Source: Flavobacteriales bacterium (GTDB taxonomy: Bacteria > Bacteroidota > Bacteroidia > DT-38). From it: 33,784 nt of DNA. The DNA lies in assembly GCA_013214205.1 (NCBI GenBank), contig JABSPQ010000223.1, positions 1-33,784 on the forward strand. The letters are read 5' to 3'. Position numbers and translations under genes: made by a program. Shown here piece by piece: positions 18,137 through 27,237 of this stretch (position 1 is the stretch's first letter; each line of letters begins with the position of its first letter). A model generated the notes under the pieces. The model was not told the origin of the DNA. It saw only the letters and a program-made list of their open reading frames with translations, and did not search any database.

Positions 18137-18736
18137 TGTTTTATTCTCTGCTGAGATTACATTGTAAAACTCGATTCGAATTGGATATTCTTTACTTAAA
18201 TCGAACGGACGATCTAAGGTTGCTTTAATCAATTCTTCATAATCGTCGGTGCTTTGCACTTTAATTTCGCCAATGGTACAAGGCCCTTCATTAACTATTT
18301 GGATTGCTTCGGTTTGTTCTCCGCTCTGATCGATTGTGGTTCTTAACACCTCGTGGCGCAACACAATTTGCTGCAATGCATGCTTTACCGCGTCAATATT
18401 GGTATCGCTAGCCAATTTATATATGGTAGGGATGTGGTAAACGTTTGTGCCTTCTTCAAATCTCTCCACAAACCACAATCTTTGTTGAGAAAAACTTAGT
18501 GGGTATTCGGTGGTTTCAAAATCCTTATAAATCAACTTATTTAAGAAATCTGATTTACTAAAAACCCCATTGTGGTTTAAACTGGATACTATGAGAGACG
18601 TGTTGTCTTTAACAAAATCTTTGGTGGTTTGAGTTTGAAGCACCTCAGGAACCGAAGCCTTTATAAGCTTCTCTTCGAGCCAGATGGCACCGCCGTTTTC
18701 TTTTAATTTATTAAAGAATTTGTACAAGTTTTTCAT
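18134..18736 (-). CDS. NRPS-2, 5' fragment: docking domain and start of C domain, ends at premature stop
   Basis: This piece has 200 codons from ATG 18736 to a TAA at 18134-18136. It begins with a TubC-like docking domain (KENGGAIWLEEKLIKASVP) matching that of NRPS-3, then the first part of a condensation domain (PLSFSQQRLWFVERF, LRHEVLRTTID). It ends at ISAENKT just before where the HHxxxDG active site should come, and that site follows 6 codons later in the same frame (DKTLLVINTHHIASDG). ATG 18736 is preferred to an upstream TTG (18760) because MKNLYKFFNKLK aligns with the first residues of NRPS-3. On its own the fragment cannot catalyse condensation. Confidence 0.88.
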   Translation of the reverse strand: MKNLYKFFNKLKENGGAIWLEEKLIKASVPEVLQTQTTKDFVKDNTSLIVSSLNHNGVFSKSDFLNKLIYKDFETTEYPLSFSQQRLWFVERFEEGTNVYHIPTIYKLASDTNIDAVKHALQQIVLRHEVLRTTIDQSGEQTEAIQIVNEGPCTIGEIKVQSTDDYEELIKATLDRPFDLSKEYPIRIEFYNVISAENKT

Positions 18737-18852
18737 AATAAGTGTATTGTTTTTTTTCAATGTCTTTGCGCAGAATAATGGTTAGTTATTCGCGTATTGG
18801 TTAGTTTTATCTTAAAATTTTATTGAGTTTTTTTTCTATTTAGTGCTTGCTT

Positions 18853-21800
18853 TCAGATGGAAAACTCCCACTCTTCATTTTTCGAATCCATTTCTTCCAC
18901 AACGGTATTCTCTATTATCATTTTTATACTTTTAAATTTGAATATCTCTGAAACACTTACCTCTACATTTAAAGCCTTGCTCATGCGATGCGAAGTTTGC
19001 AATGCAAGAATGGAGTTGCCTCCCTTCTTAAAAAAGTCGTCGGTTGTGCCAATTTTTTCTAACCCAAGTATTTCTTGCCAAATACTACAAAGGCTTTCCT
19101 CTTCCTTGGAAGCGGGTTCAATAAAATCGTCTTCTAAGGTGTTAAAATCGGGGATTGGCAGCGCTTTGGTGTCTAGTTTGCCATTTGTGGTTAACGGGAA
19201 TACATCCATTTCTATCAATTCACTCGGAATCATATAATCTGGCAACACCTTTTGTAAAATCTCCTGAATGTTCAATTTATCCTGTCCTATCACACTAACA
19301 TCAAGCACATAATAGGCAACCAAATATTTAATTGTGCCATTATCGGTTTCCCTGTCTTTACCTAAAACACAACTTTGTTTAATGCATGGTATTTGCAGAA
19401 TTGCATTTTCTATTTCTCCCAATTCAATTCTGAATCCTCTAATCTTTATCTGGTTATCGTTGCGACCCAAAAATTCCATATTGCCATCTGCTAACCATTT
19501 TACCAAATCGCCTGTTTTGTATAATCTATCTAGTTTATTTTCTATATGGATTTCTGTCGCGAATGGATTCGGAACAAAACGCTCGGCAGTAAGTTCGGGT
19601 CGGTTTAAATATCCTGGCGAAATACCTTCTCCGCCAATGTATAGTTCTCCAATCACACCAATCGGCACCGGGTTCATATTCCAATCTAGGATATAGGCTT
19701 TTTTATTGGCAACCAATTTCCCGATTATGCTCACCCTCGCATTTTTATCCATGTAGTAATAGGTGCTCCCAACGGTGCCTTCGGTTGGGCCATACTCATT
19801 AATGATGGAGATGTCGGAAAACTTTTTGATCACCTCGCCGTTCGATAATTCTCCCGAAACGATTAAACTTTGTAATGTAGATAGGTCTTCTTTCTCCAAC
19901 GATGTTAAAAAGGCTGGCGGAATATAGGCTACGTTAATGTTGTATTGGTTGAATATTTTGTTGGATAATCTGTTGGCATTATTTGTTATTACAAGTGTGT
20001 TGGAATGACAAAGCGATCCGAAGATGCAAGAAATAGAGGTGTCGAATGCATAAGAATGCAACAGATAGAACCTTTTATTATATGGCTTCTTTAAAAAGTC
20101 GTTTTGAGCAGAAGTGTAATTGTTTACACCCCTATGATTTACCATTACTCCTTTGGGTTTACCTGTTGTTCCAGATGTATATATTAAATACGACAAATTG
20201 GTTGCCTCAGATTGCTGCGGGAGATTGGTGGCTTCTTGTTGCACATAAAAATCTTCTATTAAGTCGATGTGAATCAACTTCGACTTGGGCAACTCTATTT
20301 CACTTTCTTCGCAAAAGTCGCGCTGGCCCAGTATAATTTGAGCTTGGGTATCTTCTAAAATAAAATCTATTCTGTCTTGCGGATACGACGGATCCATCGG
20401 CACATATGCCCCACCGGCTTTAAGTACCGCCAAAATTCCAATAATCATTTCTAAACTTCTGTCTAAAAACAAAGCAACAAACGTATCGGGCGTTAACTCT
20501 TCATTCGTTTTCTTAAGGTATTCCTCCCTTATATATCGAGCTAACTGATTGCTTTTTTCATTGAGCGTATGGTACGATAACGACTGATTTTCGTACACCA
20601 AAGCAGTGTTGTAAGGGTCTTTACTTACTGCGTCTTCAAACAACTGCTGAATCGTTTTATCCTTTGGAAATTTACTTTCTGTTAAGTTCCATTTGCAAAT
20701 AAGTTGCTTTAATTGCTGCGAATTTAGCAACGACATTTTTTTATGTGGTTGTTTGGGATCTTCCAGTACTTTCTCCAGGAGATGCTGTAATGTTTCGAGG
20801 TGTTGTTTTGCTTTTTGGGTAGATAAATATTGGTTGTCGTATTGCAACTTTATCGACAGTGCATCATCGTGTTCGTATGCTATTATGCTCAGCGGATAAT
20901 CTACTTTTTCGACTGTGTTTCGCAAGCTGAATTTCACTTGATCTTTGCTTGCAACTGGAGTGGGATAGTTTTCGAAAATTAGTAAGCTATGGAAAAGCCG
21001 CTGACCATTTTGTTGAAGTTTTGCTAATTCGGCAAAGCTATGGCTGTTCATTTCCGTTATTTTCGTCTGAATTTCAATCAGCTGTTCGAGGATTGTGTTC
21101 TCGTTTTCCCAATCAATAATTAGCGGAAGGGTATTGATGTACAATCCCACGCTTTTTTCTATTCCGTCTACTGGTATGCTTCTACCAGAAATGGTTGTAC
21201 CAACTATGCTTTGCTGGTTATTGCTATAAACTTGAAGTAGTTTGTGCCAAATAAATTGCACAACTACATTGGTTGTAATGCCTTCTTTTTTGCCAAGTTT
21301 TTTCAACTTTTTGTATACATCTCCCTCAATTTCTAAACTGCTGGTGGATGTATGTTCTACTTGTTGGTAGGTTGTTTGGTCTATCGGCGTAGTTAATAAA
21401 GTATTTATCTCGTTTATATTTTCTATTTCATTTAACGCCGTTTCCCAATATTGCTCGCTTGTAAATCGGTGCTCCGCAATGTATTCCTGTGTTTGTAAAT
21501 ACGCCGTATCTTCTTTTACAATTACCTTTTCGTTGTGCTTAAGCGATTGGTAATGTTCGTGCAATTTCGAAAACAAAATAGGTCCACTCCATCCATCTGC
21601 AATGCTATGATGATCTGTTTTTAAAACGGTGTAATGGTTCTCTGTCTGCTTAATTATATAAATTCTAAATAACGTTACCTCCGTTAAATCGAAGCCTTTT
21701 TTCCTGTCGTTTATCTGGATGGTGGTAATGGCTTCATCCCTTTCCTCTTCAGTTTTAAGGTGGCTTATATCTACCAATTCATATTTTAATTCGCCTCGCT

Positions 21801-24800
21801 TATATATAATTTGAATTAATTCTTCTTCCCAATTAAAGGCTGTTCGCAAAATGGGATATTCTTCTATGCAATGTTTCCAAGCTTTTATGTAGGCGTTCGG
21901 ATCAAGTTTTTCGTGGTAATCGAATAAGAATTGAACTCTGTAGGCGTCGTCTTCTGGTTTGCTGATGGCGTGGTAAACAAAGCCTTGTTGCAGACTGTTT
22001 GCTGGGTATATTTCTTCTATTTGATTAAAATCGACTTTGCTTTCTTCTGTTAATCTATCTAGTAATTCCTGACTTATTTGAACTGTATTAAAATCTGATG
22101 GCGTATAACTTGCACCTCGCTTTTCTAACTTTTCGATGCAATGTTCTGTTACTTTAATAATGTGATTTTTGAAACAATCGCTCAATTGATTGCTCCAATC
22201 AGATCCCAATTTGGTTACTATTCTAAATCCTAGTTTTCCGTTGCTTATGTAGCCATTTATGTCGATAACATTCAAATCGTGATTAGCTGGGTGGATACTT
22301 TTGCCGCTATCTTCTATCACTATTTGCCATGCTCCTGCTTTGCTATCCAGTTTTCCCAAATAATTAAAACTAATTGGCGGTAGGTTATTGAAACCAAAAC
22401 CACTTTTGGGTTCTGTCGCAAACATGCCAAAGCCAATGCCCTTATTTGGGATTTTTCTCAGCGTATCTTTTGTTTTTTGAATGCTGTCTTTAATGCTTTT
22501 GCCTGTTTCTAGCTTTACCGGAAACATACTTGTAAACCACCCTGCGGTTCTGCTAATATCTAGCGAACTCTTAATTTCTTCTCGGCCATGTCCCTCTAAA
22601 GTGATGCTCTGTGGTCCATTGTATTTTATTTCGTCTAGCGCATAAACAAATGCAGTTAACAGTAAATCATTAATTTCTGTTTGGTAGGCATTCGATGTAT
22701 TTTGCAGTAAGGATGTGGTAAATGCTTTGGTTAATTCAAATTCCGACTTGCTCAATTCTTCCATTTTCAACTCAGGAACTGCTTTGTCGTTCAATTGATT
22801 TTTCCACCAATTAATTTCCTTCTTATTCTTTTTCACATATTCTTTAGCCGCATCTACCCATTGGCGATAACTACTTCCTTTCGATCCTAGCGATTTTCCT
22901 TCATATAAAGATTGAATGTCCTCTGTTAAAATCCGCCAACTCACAGTGTCGGCAACCAAGTGATGCATTGCAAAATAAATTCTCGCGCTTTTATCCTTAT
23001 ATCCCGTTACATATCCTATTTGGAACAAATTCCCTTTTTCTAAATCGAAACCACTTTGCCATTCTGTAAAAACATCATGAACTTCCTCTTCTTTACAATC
23101 TCTTAAATCCAGAATTTTAACTGGATTTATTTTGGTTTTGGCTTGGTAATTTTGTTTCCACTGAATTTTAAAATCAGATTGCTCTCTGCTAAAATTCAAT
23201 CTCAAAACATCGTGGTGATTCACCAAATCGGTTATTACCGCTTCTAGTTTATCAACTTTTAATTCTGGTACTCTAATCAAAAAACTTTGATTCCAATGGT
23301 TGCCATATTTAAAAGTTCCTGCATCAACTTTTTCGGCAAACCACTGCTGAATGGGCAATAGATCAAACGATCCTGTTAATTCTCCCTGCTCTGTTTCAAT
23401 CTCTGTCGAATATTCTTTCGAGCAAATTCTTTGCACTAGTTTCTGAATGGTTTTACATTCAAAAATGTCTTTAACCAAACAATTAAATCCTTCTAAACGG
23501 ATTAGGCCAGCTACATGAATACTTAAAACTGAATCGCCACCAATTCTGAAAAACTCATCGGAAACCCCAACCTTTTCAATCTCTATTGCATCCTGCCAAA
23601 TGGTACAAAGTTTAGTTTCAATCTCATTTCTAGGCGCAACATACTCACTTGTTGTGTTAACCAATTCGGTTTCGGGCAAGGCGCTTCTGTCTAACTTCCC
23701 GTTTTGGGTTAATGGAAATGAATCTAATTCCATAAACGTTTTAGGCAGCATGTACGATGGCAATACTTTCGAAAGTTCATCTAAAATAAAATCGTTTTCA
23801 AGTGCATCGCTCTTTCCGTCTGTAATAAAATAGGCCGCTAATTGGGGAGCGCTCACCGTTTTTGTTTTTTTGTTTCGGGCAATTACACAGCTTTGCTTAA
23901 TCGATTTTATTTGCAACAAAGCATGCTCTATTTCTCCAAGTTCAATTCTGTATCCTCTAATTTTAACTTGATCATCGTTTCTTCCCAAAAATTCGATGTT
24001 GCCTTCAGGAAGCCATCGAGCCAAATCTCCTGTTTTATACATTTTTGTATAACCATTCCCTTTATCTGCTCCCGAGCAAAAAGGGTTGTCGATAAAGCGT
24101 TCGGCAGTTAGTTCTGGCCTGTTTAAATAACCTTCTGCAACGCCTGCCCCACCAATAAATAACTCTCCAACAACCCCGGTAGGCACAGGAATTAAATTTG
24201 AAGAAAGGATGTATGTTTTGTAGTTGTGATAGGGTTTACCAATGCCTTTTAATTTATTATCGGGTGTTTTATTTATGAAGGTTGTACCCACCGTTGCTTC
24301 CGTGGGGCCGTATTCATCGATGGAAATGTCGATGTATTTATTGAGGTGATCTAAATGAACTTGCTCTAGTTTTTCGCCTCCAACAAAAGCCTGTTTTATC
24401 TTATGTTCCTTAAAATATGTTAGCGGCATATTGGCCAACAAGGACGGCGTGCCTTTAATAAAGTCAATTTTATTCGACACCAAATGCTCGGCGTATGCAT
24501 CTATGTCGGATTGCTTGCCCGGGTATATGAAAATCTTTTTGCCAAGTAAAAGAGCGCACAAAGTTGTTGTTACGCTTAAATCGAACGCGATGTTGGTAGA
24601 AAAATCAATACGATTTATGTCGCTTTTCAAAACTTCCTCAACATTATTTACATAATTAATTACCGATTTATGATTAAGCATTACACCTTTGGGCTGGCCA
24701 GTGGTTCCAGAAGTGTAGATAACATATGCCAGGTTTTCGGTTTTGCTTTCAATGGGCAGGTTAGAATTATCGGTGTCCACATACAACGATTCTTCCTGAT

Positions 24801-26604
24801 CGATGTAAATAATTTTTTCGGCAGGCAATGAAATTTCATTGTCAACATCAAGGTGTTTGCTGCTCAGAATTAGTTCGGCTTGCGTGTCTTCCAACAGATA
24901 ATCTACCCTTGCTTGCGGCGAATTACCATCAATGGGCACATACGCCCCACCCGCTTTTAGCACTGCCACAATCCCAATTATCATCTCTATACTTCTGTCG
25001 AGATAGAGCGCCACTAGGGTATTTGCAGAAAGAGTGCGGCCTGTTTTAAGTTCGTACTCATTTTGAATGTGCCTGGCTAACTGATTGCTTTTTTCGTCGA
25101 GTTCCGAATACGTTAATTCTTGGTCTTTACAAACCACCGCTATTAAACCGGGTGTTTTAGCTACCTGCAATTCAAACAACTGGCCAATGCTATTGCCTTT
25201 TGTATACGGCTTGTCGGTGTCGTTCCATTTATTTAAAATTACATCGAGGTCAACAGAATTAATTGTAGAATAATCCTTTAGCGAAATCTCTTTCTCCTCA
25301 ATCACATCATGAAGTGTTTTTTTGAACGAATCAATAAACCGTTCCATCAGCTCTTTTTCGAAAATGGTTTTTCTGAATTCAATTTTAAACTTAATGGCAT
25401 CCGAAGAATATTCGTCGAACAACATTCCGATTTCATTTACACTTTTATCGCTATTAGAAATATCGACAGCCGAACAATCCAGGCCATTTAATTGAATAGA
25501 TGTGGCATTTAAGTTTGCTTGGGTTATACCAACGTTAAAAAAGGAGGTAATTTCTGAATCGCTTTTTGTTCGTTGATCTTGTATGATGTTGGTTAAAGCA
25601 TAACCTTGATACCGTTTTGCTGCTTTGCGCTGCACACCCAATTGTGCAATAAGTTCATCGAGCGTATCTGCTTTGTCGAGTTCAATTTTTAATAATATGT
25701 TATTCACAAAACAGCCAATAACTTCATTGAATCCGCGCGGACGCATATTGATTGGATAGCTTATTAGCAGCTTATCTTGGTTGCTATATCTTGAAACAAC
25801 AAAACCATAAATGGCCGACAAAACAAGAAACACTGTCGACTTTTTTTGCTTGGCAAAAGCCCTCAACTTTTTAGTATCCTCGTTGCTTAAGTCGAAATAT
25901 ATAGACTCGCTCAATTTATCTGTCAGCCTATTGTCTACATCATTAGTCTCTATCCCCTGCTTATAAGGCAAACTGGTGTTGAGCGGTGTGTCGCCAATAA
26001 AATCGAGCCAAAACTTCTGAGATTGTTCCTTATATTTTTCGTTGATATTTTCCTGCTCTGCTTCAATAGCCTGTTCGAACGTTTTATTAACCACCAAGGA
26101 AACTTCTTTGCCTTGAACCAATAAGTTATATGCGTTTTCTATCTGACTGTTTATCTGCAGCGCCGTTATTGCATCGGCAATAATGTGCTGAACGGTAACT
26201 ATGAAATAATTCTCTTGCAGATTGTCATGCTGATTTTCTAATAGATAGAATTTAAACAGCACATCTTTGGTTAGGTCGTATGGCTTATCAAGTAATTCTC
26301 TTATTTGCGATTCAATTGGCAACGAAGAATCGCTTGCTATTACCTCAAAGAAATCATTCAATTCAAAATCTCCAGCATAGCAGTGCTTACCATCATCAGA
26401 GAACTGAGCATACATTAAGTCATTTCGTTTTACAAAAATTTCAACCGCTTGTTTTAAAATTCCCTTATCTAATTCACCAACAAACTTGTTGATCATCGAC
26501 GAATTGTAAATGGTTTCGAAAGGAGAAAGCGCCCATTCAAAAAAGAATCTCTTTTGATATTCTGAAATTGGTATTTGTCTTCTATTTCTGTAAATATTAT
26601 TCAT
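18853..26604 (-). CDS. NRPS-1: initiation subunit C-A-T-E-C-A-T, predicted D-Asn then X
   Basis: This 2583-residue protein should start the assembly line, since it lacks a TubC docking domain. It opens with an unusual C domain (QHIIADA near residue 140 instead of HHxxxDG). A1 (YTSGTTGQPKG, about 630) has code D-L-T-K-F-G-E-V-G-K, one residue from the asparagine code. T1 has GGDS (about 1022). An epimerisation domain follows (LPIQQWF, HHLVADTVSW, EGHGRE). The second C domain (DHHSIADGW, about 1665) fits the DCL type expected after an E domain. A2 has residues D-T-S-Y-I-S-E-V-G-K, which match no code I know. T2 has GGNS (about 2530), and the acidic tail EEWEFSI may be the docking peptide for NRPS-2. 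ATG 26604 is chosen over TTG 26607 because AAGGAG lies 6 nt upstream. The gene lies 116 bp before NRPS-2. Confidence 0.93.
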   Translation of the reverse strand: MNNIYRNRRQIPISEYQKRFFFEWALSPFETIYNSSMINKFVGELDKGILKQAVEIFVKRNDLMYAQFSDDGKHCYAGDFELNDFFEVIASDSSLPIESQIRELLDKPYDLTKDVLFKFYLLENQHDNLQENYFIVTVQHIIADAITALQINSQIENAYNLLVQGKEVSLVVNKTFEQAIEAEQENINEKYKEQSQKFWLDFIGDTPLNTSLPYKQGIETNDVDNRLTDKLSESIYFDLSNEDTKKLRAFAKQKKSTVFLVLSAIYGFVVSRYSNQDKLLISYPINMRPRGFNEVIGCFVNNILLKIELDKADTLDELIAQLGVQRKAAKRYQGYALTNIIQDQRTKSDSEITSFFNVGITQANLNATSIQLNGLDCSAVDISNSDKSVNEIGMLFDEYSSDAIKFKIEFRKTIFEKELMERFIDSFKKTLHDVIEEKEISLKDYSTINSVDLDVILNKWNDTDKPYTKGNSIGQLFELQVAKTPGLIAVVCKDQELTYSELDEKSNQLARHIQNEYELKTGRTLSANTLVALYLDRSIEMIIGIVAVLKAGGAYVPIDGNSPQARVDYLLEDTQAELILSSKHLDVDNEISLPAEKIIYIDQEESLYVDTDNSNLPIESKTENLAYVIYTSGTTGQPKGVMLNHKSVINYVNNVEEVLKSDINRIDFSTNIAFDLSVTTTLCALLLGKKIFIYPGKQSDIDAYAEHLVSNKIDFIKGTPSLLANMPLTYFKEHKIKQAFVGGEKLEQVHLDHLNKYIDISIDEYGPTEATVGTTFINKTPDNKLKGIGKPYHNYKTYILSSNLIPVPTGVVGELFIGGAGVAEGYLNRPELTAERFIDNPFCSGADKGNGYTKMYKTGDLARWLPEGNIEFLGRNDDQVKIRGYRIELGEIEHALLQIKSIKQSCVIARNKKTKTVSAPQLAAYFITDGKSDALENDFILDELSKVLPSYMLPKTFMELDSFPLTQNGKLDRSALPETELVNTTSEYVAPRNEIETKLCTIWQDAIEIEKVGVSDEFFRIGGDSVLSIHVAGLIRLEGFNCLVKDIFECKTIQKLVQRICSKEYSTEIETEQGELTGSFDLLPIQQWFAEKVDAGTFKYGNHWNQSFLIRVPELKVDKLEAVITDLVNHHDVLRLNFSREQSDFKIQWKQNYQAKTKINPVKILDLRDCKEEEVHDVFTEWQSGFDLEKGNLFQIGYVTGYKDKSARIYFAMHHLVADTVSWRILTEDIQSLYEGKSLGSKGSSYRQWVDAAKEYVKKNKKEINWWKNQLNDKAVPELKMEELSKSEFELTKAFTTSLLQNTSNAYQTEINDLLLTAFVYALDEIKYNGPQSITLEGHGREEIKSSLDISRTAGWFTSMFPVKLETGKSIKDSIQKTKDTLRKIPNKGIGFGMFATEPKSGFGFNNLPPISFNYLGKLDSKAGAWQIVIEDSGKSIHPANHDLNVIDINGYISNGKLGFRIVTKLGSDWSNQLSDCFKNHIIKVTEHCIEKLEKRGASYTPSDFNTVQISQELLDRLTEESKVDFNQIEEIYPANSLQQGFVYHAISKPEDDAYRVQFLFDYHEKLDPNAYIKAWKHCIEEYPILRTAFNWEEELIQIIYKRGELKYELVDISHLKTEEERDEAITTIQINDRKKGFDLTEVTLFRIYIIKQTENHYTVLKTDHHSIADGWSGPILFSKLHEHYQSLKHNEKVIVKEDTAYLQTQEYIAEHRFTSEQYWETALNEIENINEINTLLTTPIDQTTYQQVEHTSTSSLEIEGDVYKKLKKLGKKEGITTNVVVQFIWHKLLQVYSNNQQSIVGTTISGRSIPVDGIEKSVGLYINTLPLIIDWENENTILEQLIEIQTKITEMNSHSFAELAKLQQNGQRLFHSLLIFENYPTPVASKDQVKFSLRNTVEKVDYPLSIIAYEHDDALSIKLQYDNQYLSTQKAKQHLETLQHLLEKVLEDPKQPHKKMSLLNSQQLKQLICKWNLTESKFPKDKTIQQLFEDAVSKDPYNTALVYENQSLSYHTLNEKSNQLARYIREEYLKKTNEELTPDTFVALFLDRSLEMIIGILAVLKAGGAYVPMDPSYPQDRIDFILEDTQAQIILGQRDFCEESEIELPKSKLIHIDLIEDFYVQQEATNLPQQSEATNLSYLIYTSGTTGKPKGVMVNHRGVNNYTSAQNDFLKKPYNKRFYLLHSYAFDTSISCIFGSLCHSNTLVITNNANRLSNKIFNQYNINVAYIPPAFLTSLEKEDLSTLQSLIVSGELSNGEVIKKFSDISIINEYGPTEGTVGSTYYYMDKNARVSIIGKLVANKKAYILDWNMNPVPIGVIGELYIGGEGISPGYLNRPELTAERFVPNPFATEIHIENKLDRLYKTGDLVKWLADGNMEFLGRNDNQIKIRGFRIELGEIENAILQIPCIKQSCVLGKDRETDNGTIKYLVAYYVLDVSVIGQDKLNIQEILQKVLPDYMIPSELIEMDVFPLTTNGKLDTKALPIPDFNTLEDDFIEPASKEEESLCSIWQEILGLEKIGTTDDFFKKGGNSILALQTSHRMSKALNVEVSVSEIFKFKSIKMIIENTVVEEMDSKNEEWEFSI

Positions 26605-26610
26605 CAATAA

Positions 26611-26616
26611 CTCCTT
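26611..26616 (-). promoter_or_regulatory. Shine-Dalgarno sequence of NRPS-1
   Basis: AAGGAG on the minus strand, 6 nt before ATG 26604. It decides the start against the in-frame TTG one codon upstream. A strong Shine-Dalgarno is uncommon in this phylum and the other genes of the operon lack one. Confidence 0.6.
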
Positions 26617-27237
26617 TTTTATACTTCATAACAAACGTTGCAATACTGTTTTCATCCGTGCCCAAATCAGGCATTTTAGAACAACAATTAATAGCGCAAC
26701 CAACTAACAGGATCTTGAGAATACTTAGTGAAAGGTTTAAGGTTTTACATAGACATATTTATACTATTAGCATGTAAGATTTTGCCCCTTTTCGTTGTTT
26801 TTATTCTCGTTTTCGAAAATAAAACCGAGCCAAATATAGAAATTAAATTGAAAAACAATTGTTTTTTTAAGTATTTTCTTGCTTGAATAAATAGATTTAA
26901 AATCGACCTATTCAGATAGACAAATCAACACAAGAATTACTGATATGACCGCTATACCTAGCTTTAAAATTCTGGGATTCCAGATTTATTTGAATTTTTC
27001 ATAACCTTTTTAGCACGATTCCTACACAATATTAATTACGTAAATTACATTGGATTGAAGGTAAATATAGTTATTTTCGTCACAGGTATCGTATCTGTAT
27101 ACAAAATATTGAGCATGCATGTTTTTAATTTTAAAACACTAGTGCACACTTTTTACAAATGCTAAAATCATCAATAAATACCTTTTCCAAATACGAGCTC
27201 ACGATGAGCGAATATTCAACCAATAATCCAATTAAAT
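26617..27237. other. divergent intergenic region between NRPS operon and esterase gene
   Basis: About 620 bp with no convincing gene and very AT-rich. It must carry the promoter of the minus-strand NRPS operon and that of the plus-strand esterase gene. A -7-like box was found only for the minus strand (26831-26838). No riboswitch, T-box or obvious operator was recognised. Confidence 0.6.
26831..26859 (-). promoter_or_regulatory. possible Bacteroidota-type promoter of the NRPS operon
   Basis: On the minus strand TATATTTG (26838-26831) fits the TAnnTTTG -7 consensus of Bacteroidota sigma-A promoters. An ATTG (26859-26856) stands upstream with a 17-nt gap, a little short of the usual 19 and one base off TTTG. 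Transcription would start near 26824 and leave a leader of about 220 nt. This rests on pattern matching by eye in AT-rich DNA. Confidence 0.35.

Noticed and set aside
18857-19237. 126-codon plus-strand frame opposite NRPS-1
   Set aside because: Antisense shadow of the last carrier and adenylation region, serine-rich with no domain.
26617-27237. Riboswitch or T-box in the divergent region
   Set aside because: No conserved core, no specifier-like or anti-terminator pairing could be seen by eye.
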